Below the pieces are notes generated by a model. The model saw only the letters and a list, made by a program, of their open reading frames with translations. It searched no databases and had not been told where the DNA came from. From positions 1,488,001 to 1,552,000 of the forward strand of contig OZ242183.1 of assembly GCA_965205925.1 (NCBI GenBank): a DNA stretch of 64,000 nucleotides, in the 5' to 3' direction. Every line of letters starts with the position of its first letter. Positions within the stretch are counted from its first letter, which is position 1. The position numbers were made by a program, and so were the translations under genes. Positions 1 through 8,930 of the stretch are shown one piece after another. The stretch comes from CAYRJD01 sp965205925. Its GTDB lineage: Bacteria; Actinomycetota; Acidimicrobiia; Acidimicrobiales; Poriferisodalaceae.

Positions 1-1310
1 GGGCCGTTGGAATGAACTTTTTCATGGAGATTGCCAAGCTGCGTGCTGCACGACTCTTGTGGGCTGAGCTTGTTCAACAGTTTGAACCGACCGATGCGCG
101 CTCGTTGTCGCTGCGCACTCACTGTCAAACCTCAGGTTGGTCGCTAACGGCTCAGGACGTTTACAACAACATCATCCGTACCTGTGTTGAAGCGCTGGCC
201 GCCACTCACGGACACACTCAGAGCTTGCATACCAACTCTTTCGACGAGGCTCTGGCTTTGCCGACCGATTTCAGTGCTCATATCGCACGCAACACTCAAC
301 TGTTTCTTCAACATGAGACTGGCACGACCGACGTCATTGACCCGTGGGGCGGTAGTTACTTTTTAGAGCGCCTTACGGCCGATCTCGCCAACAGAGCGCG
401 GGCGCATATTGCCGAAGTGGAAAAACTTGGTGGGATGACTCTTGCAAACGAGTCCGGTATTGCGAAGATGCGCATCGAGCAAGCCGCAGCACGAACTCAA
501 GCGCGGATCGACTCGGGCCAGCAGGTAATAGTGGGTGTTAACAAATTCCAGCCAGAGACTAGCGACGAGATAGAGATACTTAAGGTGGATAACGCTGAGG
601 TGCTTGCCGCTCAGCTGGACAGGCTGCGACGGTTACGAGAGTCACGCGACGAGGCTCAGGTGCAAGCCAGTCTGGAGCGCTTGACCGCAGTGGCTGACAG
701 TGGTGAGGGAAACTTGCTTAACGCCAGCATTGACGCGGCACGAGCACAGGCCACGGTTGGTGAAATGACTTTGGCTATGGAGAAGGTTTTTGGCCGTCAT
801 AGGGCGCAGATTCATACCATCAGCGGCGTATATAAAGATGAAATGACTAGAAGCAAGGACGGCAAAGTGGCGGTTGCGCGAGCGCGAACGGCAGAGTTTG
901 CTCACAAGCATGGACGCCAGCCACGCATTTTGGTTGCGAAAATGGGTCAGGACGGTCACGACCGAGGCCAGAAAATTGTCGCCACCGCTTATGCCGATCT
1001 TGGGTTTGATGTGGATGTTGGACCCTTGTTCAGCACTCCAACTGAGACCGCGCGACAGGCCGTCGAAAACGATGTTCACTTTGTCGGGGCTTCGTCACTA
1101 GCAGCAGGACACCTGACATTGGTGCCAGCGCTGATCGAAGCGTTGGCAAAGCAAGGCCGTTCGGACATCATGGTGGTAGTTGGCGGTGTGATACCAGCAC
1201 AGGATCACGACAGGCTAAGAGCAACCGGGGTTGCGGCAATTTTCACGCCAGGGACGGTTATCGCAGATGCCGCTATTGAGATGCTCGATCAGCTAGAAGG
1301 CACCAGCTAA
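1..1310 (+). CDS. mutB: Methylmalonyl-CoA mutase large subunit, 3' part (5' end outside window)
   Basis: B12-dependent isomerase interconverting methylmalonyl-CoA and succinyl-CoA. The frame is open from base 1, and the residues before the first ATG (A-V-G-MNFFMEIAKLRAARLLW) belong to the catalytic TIM barrel, so this is a true partial gene and not a start at base 12. Barrel motifs follow (QTSGWSLTAQD, then DPWGGSYFLE near residue 115). The C-terminal cobalamin domain has the base-off B12 motif DGHDRG and the GASSLAAGH and VVVGGVIP strands. About 435 codons of a family of roughly 700 residues are present. The chaperone gene meaB lies 0.76 kb downstream, separated by an opposing gene. Family assignment is secure. 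Confidence 0.95.
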   Translation, partial: AVGMNFFMEIAKLRAARLLWAELVQQFEPTDARSLSLRTHCQTSGWSLTAQDVYNNIIRTCVEALAATHGHTQSLHTNSFDEALALPTDFSAHIARNTQLFLQHETGTTDVIDPWGGSYFLERLTADLANRARAHIAEVEKLGGMTLANESGIAKMRIEQAAARTQARIDSGQQVIVGVNKFQPETSDEIEILKVDNAEVLAAQLDRLRRLRESRDEAQVQASLERLTAVADSGEGNLLNASIDAARAQATVGEMTLAMEKVFGRHRAQIHTISGVYKDEMTRSKDGKVAVARARTAEFAHKHGRQPRILVAKMGQDGHDRGQKIVATAYADLGFDVDVGPLFSTPTETARQAVENDVHFVGASSLAAGHLTLVPALIEALAKQGRSDIMVVVGGVIPAQDHDRLRATGVAAIFTPGTVIADAAIEMLDQLEGTS

Positions 1311-1323
1311 GTCGGCTACCGCT

Positions 1324-1995
1324 TTACCAATCGCGCTTGACGTGTTTCTTGACGTACTTGACGCGTTTCTTAGCGCGGTTGGCGCGGTAGATCGTGCTCG
1401 CTGCCTCGGTGGCGCGTTTAGAGGTTTTGCGAGTGGGTCTAACAGCGGGGTTAACAACAGGGTCATCTGTGGAAGCGTCAGCAGAATGAACAAGATCGCC
1501 GCCGCTGGCTCGAAGCTGGTTTAACGCCTCGTCGGCCTCGTGTAATGTGCTGTGAAATCGTCGATGCACCCAGAGTTTCTCTGCGCCAACGATGATCTGA
1601 CCCCACATGGAACCACGCACCCCAAACGGGTGGATTCGCTCGTGGGTTCCTAGTTTTTCGACTGGTGTTCCCGTGCGTAGAGCTCGAGTACGCAACAAAA
1701 CCACTTCAAACTCGTTAATGACCAGCAAGCGATACCGCGTCATAGAGACCATTGCCACTGCCAAGAACACCACCGTAGAAATCAGTAAAACCTGCAAAAA
1801 CGGCAGTGTTTCGGTCAGCAATATCCCCCCGATGGCTCCGAGGCCTAACACCAGCAAGGTGAACGGGTGAAAGCCTCCGGTAGCCGGCATTATCCAGCGA
1901 GGTAGCTCATCAGGTTCCAAGAACTTAAGAGCCGGGTGACCGTCGTCTGTTTTGGTGTGCGGCAGTGAACCTCGCAACCCATCAAACCAACCCAT
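1324..1995 (-). CDS. Conserved membrane protein of unknown function, two TM segments, basic C-terminus
   Basis: 223 aa. Not recognised as a named family. Visible layout: a soluble N-terminus with a 'GWFDGLRGSLPH' start, two closely spaced hydrophobic segments at about residues 43-62 and 66-85, then a beta-rich cytoplasmic stretch (TRYRLLVINEFEVVLLRTRAL.. about 88-145) that looks like a bacterial PH-type or DUF domain as seen in small actinobacterial membrane proteins. The C-terminal tail is very Lys/Arg-rich (RAKKRVKYVKKHVKRDW) and may bind nucleic acid or acidic lipid. It sits on the opposite strand between mutB and meaB and is convergent with mutB. A role in mutase function is not implied. 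The ATG start fits the gap to meaB. Confidence 0.7.
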   Translation of the reverse strand: MGWFDGLRGSLPHTKTDDGHPALKFLEPDELPRWIMPATGGFHPFTLLVLGLGAIGGILLTETLPFLQVLLISTVVFLAVAMVSMTRYRLLVINEFEVVLLRTRALRTGTPVEKLGTHERIHPFGVRGSMWGQIIVGAEKLWVHRRFHSTLHEADEALNQLRASGGDLVHSADASTDDPVVNPAVRPTRKTSKRATEAASTIYRANRAKKRVKYVKKHVKRDW

Positions 1996-2070
1996 AACGT
2001 AAGTGTGCCGTTAAGAGCTCTGATCGCAACCAAGTGCACAAGCTAAACCTGTTCGCTCGCTACCTTTGAG

Positions 2071-3126
2071 TTGGTGCCGACCGATCTCACCGTTAGCGAA
2101 CTTGTAGAAGGTGTACGTAAAGGTGACCGGGCATTGCTGGGCCAGGCCATCACCTTGGTGGAATCCACCCAGCCAACGCATCGCAGCCAAGCTCGCGAGA
2201 TGCTGACCGCTCTGTTGCCCAACTATCAGAGTCCACTGCCCGAGCAAGCAGGTAACACACTCAGCGACTCTTCCCCGACTAGAGAGTCACTAGATGCGCT
2301 ACGTATCGGCATCACCGGTGTGCCTGGGGTTGGCAAAAGCACGTTTATTGAGGCTCTAGGCGGATTGCTGACTAAACAGGGCCGACGAGTGGCGGTATTA
2401 GCGGTAGACCCCACATCGGAACGCACCGGCGGTTCGATCATGGGCGACAAGACTCGCATGACCGACCTAGCGAACGACCAGTTGGCATTTGTGCGCCCAT
2501 CACCTACATCTGGTCAGCTTGGCGGTGTTCATGGACGCACCCGCGAAACCATCTTCCTGTGTGAGGCAGCCGGATATGACATCGTTCTAGTTGAGACCGT
2601 GGGTGTAGGCCAGTCTGAAACCGCTGTGGCTGACATGGTGGATTTCTTCTTGGTGTTGTTGCTGCCGGGTGCGGGCGACGAGCTGCAGGGCATTAAGAAA
2701 GGCATTCTTGAGTTGGCCGACATGATCGCTGTCAACAAAGCCGACGAACCTGACATCGCTCGCGCCGCGCAAACCGCCAACAACTATCGCCGCGCTCTTC
2801 ATTTGACCGCTTCGGTTAGCCCAACGTGGACTTGTCCTGTGGTTACTTGCTCAGCGATGACCGGCGATGGCCTTAACAACATTTGGACAGAGATTGAGCG
2901 TCATCATGAGCTGTTTACCCAATCTGGTGAGCTAGTAGAACGCAGGCAGGCTCAACGAGTTCGCTGGCTACGGTCATTGCTCACTTCGGAGCTGGTGACA
3001 CGGCTACACACTCACACAGTGGTCAACAAACTGTTGCCAAAACTCGAAGCCGACGTGAAAGCGAACCGCACCACCCCGACTCAGGCAGCCGATGAACTGT
3101 TAGAGGCCTTCGCTAGGCCTAGCTAG
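2071..3126 (+). CDS. meaB: Methylmalonyl-CoA mutase-associated GTPase MeaB (ArgK family)
   Basis: G3E P-loop GTPase that loads and protects the adenosylcobalamin cofactor of methylmalonyl-CoA mutase. 351 aa, the family's usual size. Walker A GVPGVGKST lies near residue 84, followed by AVDPTSERTGGSIMGDKTRM, the ETVGVGQSE switch region and the NKAD base-recognition motif. The start is TTG at 2071 or GTG at 2074; neither has a strong ribosome-binding site, so the exact start is uncertain. Its stop codon overlaps the stop of convergent nrdB by a few bases, leaving no room for a terminator between them. Its nearness to mutB supports the functional link. Confidence 0.95.
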   Translation: MVPTDLTVSELVEGVRKGDRALLGQAITLVESTQPTHRSQAREMLTALLPNYQSPLPEQAGNTLSDSSPTRESLDALRIGITGVPGVGKSTFIEALGGLLTKQGRRVAVLAVDPTSERTGGSIMGDKTRMTDLANDQLAFVRPSPTSGQLGGVHGRTRETIFLCEAAGYDIVLVETVGVGQSETAVADMVDFFLVLLLPGAGDELQGIKKGILELADMIAVNKADEPDIARAAQTANNYRRALHLTASVSPTWTCPVVTCSAMTGDGLNNIWTEIERHHELFTQSGELVERRQAQRVRWLRSLLTSELVTRLHTHTVVNKLLPKLEADVKANRTTPTQAADELLEAFARPS

Positions 3127-4226
3127 AAGTCTTGATCGAAAGATACGTCACCCTCGACGCCCATCTGATACGACGCCACCGTGCGCTCAAAGAAGTTGGT
3201 TAGCTCCTGCACATCTTGCAGTTCCATAAAATCAAATGGGTTCTTCGAGCCGTACATTTTTGAAAGACCTAGCTGCATCAGGCGCTGGTCGGCGACAAAC
3301 TCCAGATACTTCCGAGTCTCAGATGTTGTCATGCCTGCTACGCCTTCGGACAATACGTCCTCAGCGAACCGGGTCTCAACCTCTACCGCTTCGGACAACA
3401 TTTCCCTTATCTGATCGGCAAGTTGCTCGTCAAACAGTTCCGGTTGCTCGAAACGGATGACGCGCACCACTTCAAAAGCAAAGTTCATGTGTGCTGATTC
3501 GTCTCGGAACACCCAGTTGGTGCCTGATGCCAGGCCGTTTAGCAGCCCTTTGCTGCGCAAAAAGTAGACATACGCAAACGCTGCAAAGAAAAAAAGGCCT
3601 TCGATGCAAGCCGCAAAGCAAATCAGGTTCAGTAAGAAGCCTTGCCTCTGTTCGGTCGTTTCGAGTCGTTCATGCTTGCTGATGTCGCTCATCCACTTGA
3701 AGCAAAATTCAGCCTTATCTCGCACCGATGGGATGTTCTCAATGGCTGCGAAGGCCTGAGCTCTCTCCTCCAGGTCTGGGATGTAGTTATCAAGCAGAGT
3801 TAGGTAGAACTGAACGTGTTGGGCTTCTTCATATAGCTGTCGGCTGAGATACAGCCGTGCCTCAGGGCTGTTGATGTGCTGATACAGGTTCAGCACCAGA
3901 TTGTTTGACACGATCGAATCCCCTGTAGCAAAAAAAGCCACCAGGCGATTAATCAGATGACGCTCAGCGGGCATCAACCGGCGATCAAGATCAACCACAT
4001 CGTCAGAGAAATCAATCTCTTCCACCGTCCAAGTATTCTTGATGGCGTCTCGGAACATCTCGTAAAACACCGGGTAACGCATGGGGCGCAACGTCAGATT
4101 GAAGCCTGGATCCAAGATGCAAGCGTTACCTACTTGTGGCGCTGCGGTTGGGCTGGCGGCATCTGGATTAGCTGCGTCCGGCAGTATCTCTGCGGTGCTA
4201 ACGGCTGTAGTTGTTAGTGATTCCAC
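3123..4226 (-). CDS. nrdB: Class I ribonucleoside-diphosphate reductase, beta (radical) subunit
   Basis: Small subunit that carries the diiron-tyrosyl radical for deoxyribonucleotide synthesis. 367 aa. The metal ligands are visible: Asp103 in GDSIV, Glu134 and His137 in EEAQHVQFY, a second-helix Glu in CIEGLFFF, and Glu/His in DESAHMNF. Tyr141 stands seven residues after Glu134, the place of the radical tyrosine in E. coli NrdB, so the protein reads as a tyrosyl-radical enzyme and not a Phe-type manganese/iron class. The first 35 residues are Ala/Pro/Thr-rich and likely disordered. It follows nrdA after 36 nt, so co-transcription is expected. The C-terminal tail ends in FDQDF. Confidence 0.95.
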   Translation of the reverse strand: MESLTTTAVSTAEILPDAANPDAASPTAAPQVGNACILDPGFNLTLRPMRYPVFYEMFRDAIKNTWTVEEIDFSDDVVDLDRRLMPAERHLINRLVAFFATGDSIVSNNLVLNLYQHINSPEARLYLSRQLYEEAQHVQFYLTLLDNYIPDLEERAQAFAAIENIPSVRDKAEFCFKWMSDISKHERLETTEQRQGFLLNLICFAACIEGLFFFAAFAYVYFLRSKGLLNGLASGTNWVFRDESAHMNFAFEVVRVIRFEQPELFDEQLADQIREMLSEAVEVETRFAEDVLSEGVAGMTTSETRKYLEFVADQRLMQLGLSKMYGSKNPFDFMELQDVQELTNFFERTVASYQMGVEGDVSFDQDF

Positions 4227-4262
4227 TTGCTTTATTTCCTAAATATTTCTTGTTTGCAGGCT

Positions 4263-6857
4263 TTAGTCGCAGGCTTCGCAGGTTTCAGGATTTTCAAGTG
4301 AGCACTGAACTGCGGCGCTATCGGCCTCCAACCCTGACGAATTGATCGAATTAGTCGAGCTAGTTAAATTGTCCGCCATGTCGTCGCCTACCTTTGCCAT
4401 CTCGTCCGCAAAGGCACTGTTCTCAGTAGATGAAGCAACGGATGGAGCGGTGCCAGGAACAATGGGCGAAATAGCAGCGACCTCCGGCTCTGATGAGTCC
4501 GCGGAGACTGTCGTCTGGTTTATGCGCGTAGCAGGACGTGATCGTAAGTAATACGTGGTCTTAAGCCCCGACTTCCAAGCGTGCATGTACATCGAAGACA
4601 GCTTTCCGATGTTTGGGCTTTCCATAAACAAGTTGAGCGACTGGCTTTGGTCTATGTACGCGCCACGGGCTGCAGCCATGTCTATTAGCGAACGCTGTGG
4701 TAATTCCCAAGCTGTTCGGTAAATCTCACGCAGATCGGCCGGAATCTGCTCGACGCCGGTAACCGATCCTTCGTTGCGCTTGATGCGTTCAATCATGGAT
4801 TGATCCCACAGACCACGCCTTTGAAGTTCTTTCACCAGATAGCGATTGACCTGTAAGAACTCTCCTGACAGCGTCTCGCGCTTAAACAAGTTTGACACCT
4901 GCGGTTCTATGCATTCGTAACAGCCGGTGATGGACGCAATCGTGGCTGTCGGCGCGATTGCTATGAGCAACGAATTTCGCAAGCCATGCGCAGCGATGCG
5001 GTCACGCAGTTCTTCCCAACGCTGTGAGTCGCTCGGCGTTATGCCCCACAAGTCGAACTGCATCTGTCCTTTGCCCATACGCGTCTGAGCAAATCCTTCG
5101 TGCGATCCGTTTTCACGCGCTAGCTCACAGCTTGTCGACAGGGCGTAGTAGTAGATCTCTTCGCTGATTGCCGTGGATATCTCTAATGCTTCAGGACTAT
5201 CAAACGCCAGGCCCAGCTGGAAAAACACATCCTGTAATCCCATGATTCCCAGCCCCACCGGACGCCATTTGGAGTTGGAGTCAGCGGCTGGTGACGTTGG
5301 GTAATAGTTGATATCGATAACTCGATCGAGGAACGGCACCACGGCTTTGACTATTTCGGCCAGGCGGGCGTAATCAAACTCTCCGTCGCGTACCAGTCGA
5401 CTCAAATTGATGGAACCCAAGTTGCAAACTGCTGTTTCGGTTGCGCTGGTGACCTCCAAAATCTCGGTGCAAAGGTTTGACAGGTGCACCACGTTTGTGC
5501 CTTCACCGGTTTGGTTGCATTTCACGTTGGATGAATCCTTAAAGGTCATCCAACCGTTGCCTGTCTGAGCCAGCGTTCTCATCATGCGGCTGTACAACTG
5601 GCGAGCAGGCACCTGACGTTCGTAGAGACCCTCAGCTTCGGCGGCCTGGTAGGCGTTGCTGAAATCTTGACCGTAAAGATCAACCAGTTCGGGAACCTTC
5701 TTGGGGTCAAACAATGACCACAAGAAGCCGTTCTCGACTCGCTCCATAAATATGTCGGGCACCCAGTTGGCCAAATTCAAATTGTGTGCGCGCCGCGCGT
5801 GGTCACCGGTGTTGTCGCGCAGCTCAAGGAACTCTTCTATGTCAGCGTGCCAGGTTTCCAGGTATACGCAAGCGGCACCTTTGCGGCGACCTCCTTGGTT
5901 TACTGCCGCTACGGAGGCGTCCAGTGTTTTCAGCCACGGAACGATGCCGTTAGATAGTCCGTTAGTGCCGTCGATGAGCGATCCGCGCGAACGCACTCGG
6001 CTCCACGACACTCCGATACCGCCAGCAAACTTGGACAGTTTCGCTACGTCCGCGTAGCGGTCGTAGATTCCTTCTAGCGAATCCTCCGGACTATCTAACA
6101 AATAGCACGACGACATCTGCGGGTTCGTCGTACCGGAGTTAAACAACGTTGGGCTGGAGGGCATGTACTCCAGCGTGGAGATCAGCTCATACAAGCCAAT
6201 GGCCTCCTCGGCGGTTTTAGCTAAACCGCATGCCACTCGCAACATGAAGTACTGCGGTGTTTCGATAACTGTGCGGTTAGAGGGATGTCGCAACAGGTAG
6301 CGGTCGTAGACCGTGCGCAGGCCGAAGAACTCAAACCGTTCAGAGCGCTGCGGTCGCACAGCATCGTTCAACTTGCGTGAGTGCTTTTGCACAAACGGTG
6401 CCAACTCCTCATTGATGAGTCCGCACGCAACGCCGAACTCCACCGACTGGCTAAACGAGGAGATGTTCTGGTTCTGCACCTCTTTGTCGATATAGGTAGA
6501 GAGCAGGGCTGCTGCTAGGCGCGAGTAGTTGGGTTCTTCGATGATAAGAGCCGCGGCCGTGCGAATAGACAGCTCATCCAACTTGGTGGTCGTCTCGCCG
6601 TCATGCAGACCCGAGATGGTGCGCGTCGCAACTCGCAAGGCATCCACACCGTCCAAGCCAGTGGCGCAGCGCTGCACGGCACGAACGATCTTGTTGACGT
6701 CGACCGGTTGCGTTGAGCCATCACGCTTGACGACTCGCATTGAGGTTTCGCTTGGATTTGATGTGTTCGGTTCAGTTCTGGAAAGACGTTCCGCCTCTTC
6801 CTCGAGGTGCGTTTCTTTGAGGTGCGATTGTTCGATGGTGTTGTCAATCAGCGTCAC
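4263..6857 (-). CDS. nrdA: Class I ribonucleoside-diphosphate reductase, alpha (catalytic) subunit with ATP-cone
   Basis: Large subunit reducing NDPs to dNDPs. 864 aa from GTG at 6857; an ATG at 6740 just before the ATP-cone (MRVVKRDGSTQPVD) is an alternative start. An allosteric ATP-cone covers roughly residues 40-130. Catalytic features seen: SSCYLL cysteine, NLCTEI (Asn, Cys, Glu), AVCNLGSINL cysteine and the PTATIASITG loop. The C-terminus is unusually long: a Ser/Ala/Asp-rich low-complexity linker of about 90 residues leads to the terminal redox pair in CEACD. The flexible tail is expected for the thiol-shuttling arm, but the linker is longer than usual. Operon with nrdB. Confidence 0.95.
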   Translation of the reverse strand: MTLIDNTIEQSHLKETHLEEEAERLSRTEPNTSNPSETSMRVVKRDGSTQPVDVNKIVRAVQRCATGLDGVDALRVATRTISGLHDGETTTKLDELSIRTAAALIIEEPNYSRLAAALLSTYIDKEVQNQNISSFSQSVEFGVACGLINEELAPFVQKHSRKLNDAVRPQRSERFEFFGLRTVYDRYLLRHPSNRTVIETPQYFMLRVACGLAKTAEEAIGLYELISTLEYMPSSPTLFNSGTTNPQMSSCYLLDSPEDSLEGIYDRYADVAKLSKFAGGIGVSWSRVRSRGSLIDGTNGLSNGIVPWLKTLDASVAAVNQGGRRKGAACVYLETWHADIEEFLELRDNTGDHARRAHNLNLANWVPDIFMERVENGFLWSLFDPKKVPELVDLYGQDFSNAYQAAEAEGLYERQVPARQLYSRMMRTLAQTGNGWMTFKDSSNVKCNQTGEGTNVVHLSNLCTEILEVTSATETAVCNLGSINLSRLVRDGEFDYARLAEIVKAVVPFLDRVIDINYYPTSPAADSNSKWRPVGLGIMGLQDVFFQLGLAFDSPEALEISTAISEEIYYYALSTSCELARENGSHEGFAQTRMGKGQMQFDLWGITPSDSQRWEELRDRIAAHGLRNSLLIAIAPTATIASITGCYECIEPQVSNLFKRETLSGEFLQVNRYLVKELQRRGLWDQSMIERIKRNEGSVTGVEQIPADLREIYRTAWELPQRSLIDMAAARGAYIDQSQSLNLFMESPNIGKLSSMYMHAWKSGLKTTYYLRSRPATRINQTTVSADSSEPEVAAISPIVPGTAPSVASSTENSAFADEMAKVGDDMADNLTSSTNSINSSGLEADSAAVQCSLENPETCEACD

Positions 6858-6944
6858 GAATTCTCAGCCACTTCCTAATCTGCCATTTCTGCCACAGATG
6901 TGAATAAGAAGTTCTTACTGTGACTTGGACTTGTGAAATGTTTA

Positions 6945-6962
6945 AGTTACATCTTTGTAACT
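6945..6962. promoter_or_regulatory. Perfect 7-bp inverted repeat in the nrdA / ABC exporter divergent intergenic region
   Basis: AGTTACA-tctt-TGTAACT is a perfect palindrome with a 4-nt spacer, about 88 nt upstream of the nrdA start and 61 nt upstream of the divergent ABC gene. It does not match the NrdR-box consensus (acaCwAtATaTwGtgt), so a different dyad-binding regulator, or a GntR/TetR-like site serving the exporter, is possible. Only the symmetry is directly observed; its function is inferred. Confidence 0.4.
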
Positions 6963-7023
6963 ACGAACGTGTCATTTGTGACGTATTGCTATCGCTGAGA
7001 TCGTCGGGACTACCCTGAACGGA

Positions 7024-8010
7024 GTGACTGAGCCGGTGATTAGAACCGAAGGCTTGTCAATGCGCTTCGGATCCACGCTGGCCTTGAGCTCACTTGACGT
7101 TGAAATCAAGCCGGGCATCACAGGATTGGTAGGAGCCAACGGCGCCGGCAAGTCAACCTTGCTCAAGTTGGTGTTGGGTCTGTTGGAGCCCACCGTTGGC
7201 TCGCTCGAAACGCTCGGGAACGATCCGTTAAAAAATGGTGCAGAGGTTCGATCGCGCATCGGTTATTTCCCAGAACGCAACGTGCTGCCTGACACCATGC
7301 CGGCTCATGAGTTCGTAAGAATCATGACGCAGTTGCGCGGGTTGCCGCGCTCGCAAGCTCGCAACCGCGCGTCCGATGCCTTGTGGTCTGTAGGTCTTGG
7401 CGAAGAACGCTTCCGCACTTTAGGAACCATGTCAACCGGCCAGCGTCAACGCGTGAAGTTGGCTCAAGCTTTGGCGGCCGACCCCGCGCTGATCTTGTTG
7501 GACGAACCCACCGAAGGTCTTGATCCGGTGCAGCGCGACACCATGCTCTCATTGATTAGCGAGGTACGTGATCGGCACAACGTTGACATCGTTATGAGTT
7601 CACACGTGTTGAACGAAGTTGAGCAGGTGTGCACCGAAATAGTCGCGTTAGACAACGGTGAGGTAACAATCGCTGGGCCAATCCACGAACTACTAGGAGC
7701 GGATGCGGTCGGCACTGTGAGCTCGCTGGCTCAGGTCAGCATCGAGTTGGTGGAAGATGAGACCAATATCGCAAAGGTGCAACAGGCACTGCAACGAGCT
7801 GGCTGCACAGTAGATATCGAAGGTGCGCTATTGCACGTCACATCGCCGGACTCCTACGACCGGCTCTGCGATTTGTGTCGAGATGCAGTGGCTGACGCGG
7901 GTGCTCGTTTGCGTGTGTTTGGCACACACAAGCACAGGCTTGAAGAGGTCATTTTGGCTACCGCCGATGAGCCTGTTCAAAAGACCGTCAACGAAACTAG
8001 GTGCAACTAG
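7024..8010 (+). CDS. ABC exporter ATP-binding protein
   Basis: 328 aa. Walker A GANGAGKST near residue 38, signature MSTGQRQRVKLAQALA, Walker B ILLLDEPTEGLDP and the H-loop SSHVLNEVE show an intact ABC-2-type ATPase (CcmA/DrrA class). The last 100 residues form an extra alpha/beta domain common in this class. The GTG start at 7024 is preceded by GGAG. The stop TAG at 8008-8010 overlaps the GTG start of the permease gene by one base, so the two are translationally coupled. Substrate is unknown. Together with the next three genes it forms a duplicated ATPase-permease-ATPase-permease cluster. Confidence 0.9.
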   Translation: MTEPVIRTEGLSMRFGSTLALSSLDVEIKPGITGLVGANGAGKSTLLKLVLGLLEPTVGSLETLGNDPLKNGAEVRSRIGYFPERNVLPDTMPAHEFVRIMTQLRGLPRSQARNRASDALWSVGLGEERFRTLGTMSTGQRQRVKLAQALAADPALILLDEPTEGLDPVQRDTMLSLISEVRDRHNVDIVMSSHVLNEVEQVCTEIVALDNGEVTIAGPIHELLGADAVGTVSSLAQVSIELVEDETNIAKVQQALQRAGCTVDIEGALLHVTSPDSYDRLCDLCRDAVADAGARLRVFGTHKHRLEEVILATADEPVQKTVNETRCN

Positions 8011-8930
8011 TGAACGACGAGTCTCACCGCACAGCCCACATAGCCGAAAGTGGTTATGCCTCTTACGAAGGTGCGCGTACCGGACGCATCTCAGCCATTG
8101 TCGTCATCGCCATTGCCAGCATTCATCATGTGCTCGGGCTGGGTCGCCCAGCGCGCCACAAGGTGCTACCGGTGCTTGTCGTCATCATCGCTTACCTGCC
8201 AGCCGTCGTGATAGCAGGCATCAGCGTGCTGACTAGCTCCCTCTCTGGTGGAGTCACCGGTGGAGTCACCGGTGGAATCACCGTCTATGCCGACTACTAC
8301 ATCACGATCACCTTCGCCATCATTTTGTTTACTGCCCTGGTATCTCCGGAGGTACTGACCTCAGACCGATCCAACGGCATGTTGCCGTTGTATCTGTCAA
8401 CGCCGCTGAGTCGAAACGACTACCTACTTGCCAAAACATTCAGCCTGATTTCCGTGCTGACGATGGTGACGGTTGGTCCGCAACTGCTGCTCTTGGTGGG
8501 CTATACCGCGGCCGACGCAGGGCCACCGTCTTTCGGTAACTGGCTGCTGACCTTGGCGAGGATTGCAGTTAGCGGGCTGGCAGTTGCGGTGATTTATACA
8601 TCCGTAGCACTTGCCATTACCGCAGTTGCTAAACGCCGATCGTTCGCCTCTATTGCAATCGTGTTGCTGATTCTGATTTCCACCAATGGTGCAGCCGTGG
8701 CGGTCTATGAGGCCGACTTCAACGAACTCTTGTTCTTGTTGGCCTTTGCAAACCTCACAGGAGACCTGGTCTTGCACATCTTTGCTTATGTGGAAGTTGC
8801 AGGCAGCGACGGCAGCTATTCAATGCCTGAAACCGGAATGGGTACGGTCGTGTTGGCTTATCTCGCGTGGGTTCTGCTCGGGATCTTTTCTATCTGGGCT
8901 GGCAATCGTCGTATCGGAAGTGAGCGGTGA
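8010..8930 (+). CDS. ABC-2-type exporter permease
   Basis: About 306 aa from GTG 8010 (GTG 8001 is also in frame). It has about six hydrophobic segments starting near residue 48 and the ABC-2 pattern 'LVSPEVLTSDRSNGMLPLYLSTPLSRNDYLLAK', in which the coupling helix precedes the next TM. The loop after TM1 is built from a three-copy 12-bp DNA repeat (see 8247-8282). The stop overlaps the next ATPase start as GTGA. This is the membrane partner of the upstream ATPase; the exported substrate cannot be read from the sequence. Confidence 0.85.
   Translation: MNDESHRTAHIAESGYASYEGARTGRISAIVVIAIASIHHVLGLGRPARHKVLPVLVVIIAYLPAVVIAGISVLTSSLSGGVTGGVTGGITVYADYYITITFAIILFTALVSPEVLTSDRSNGMLPLYLSTPLSRNDYLLAKTFSLISVLTMVTVGPQLLLLVGYTAADAGPPSFGNWLLTLARIAVSGLAVAVIYTSVALAITAVAKRRSFASIAIVLLILISTNGAAVAVYEADFNELLFLLAFANLTGDLVLHIFAYVEVAGSDGSYSMPETGMGTVVLAYLAWVLLGIFSIWAGNRRIGSER
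8247..8282 (+). repeat. 12-bp in-frame tandem repeat, 3 copies, within permease gene
   Basis: GGTGGAGTCACC occurs twice and is followed by GGTGGAATCACC, directly head to tail. It encodes GGVTGGVTGGIT in the extracytoplasmic loop after the first TM segment. Copy-number change would keep the frame and alter only loop length. Confidence 0.85.
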
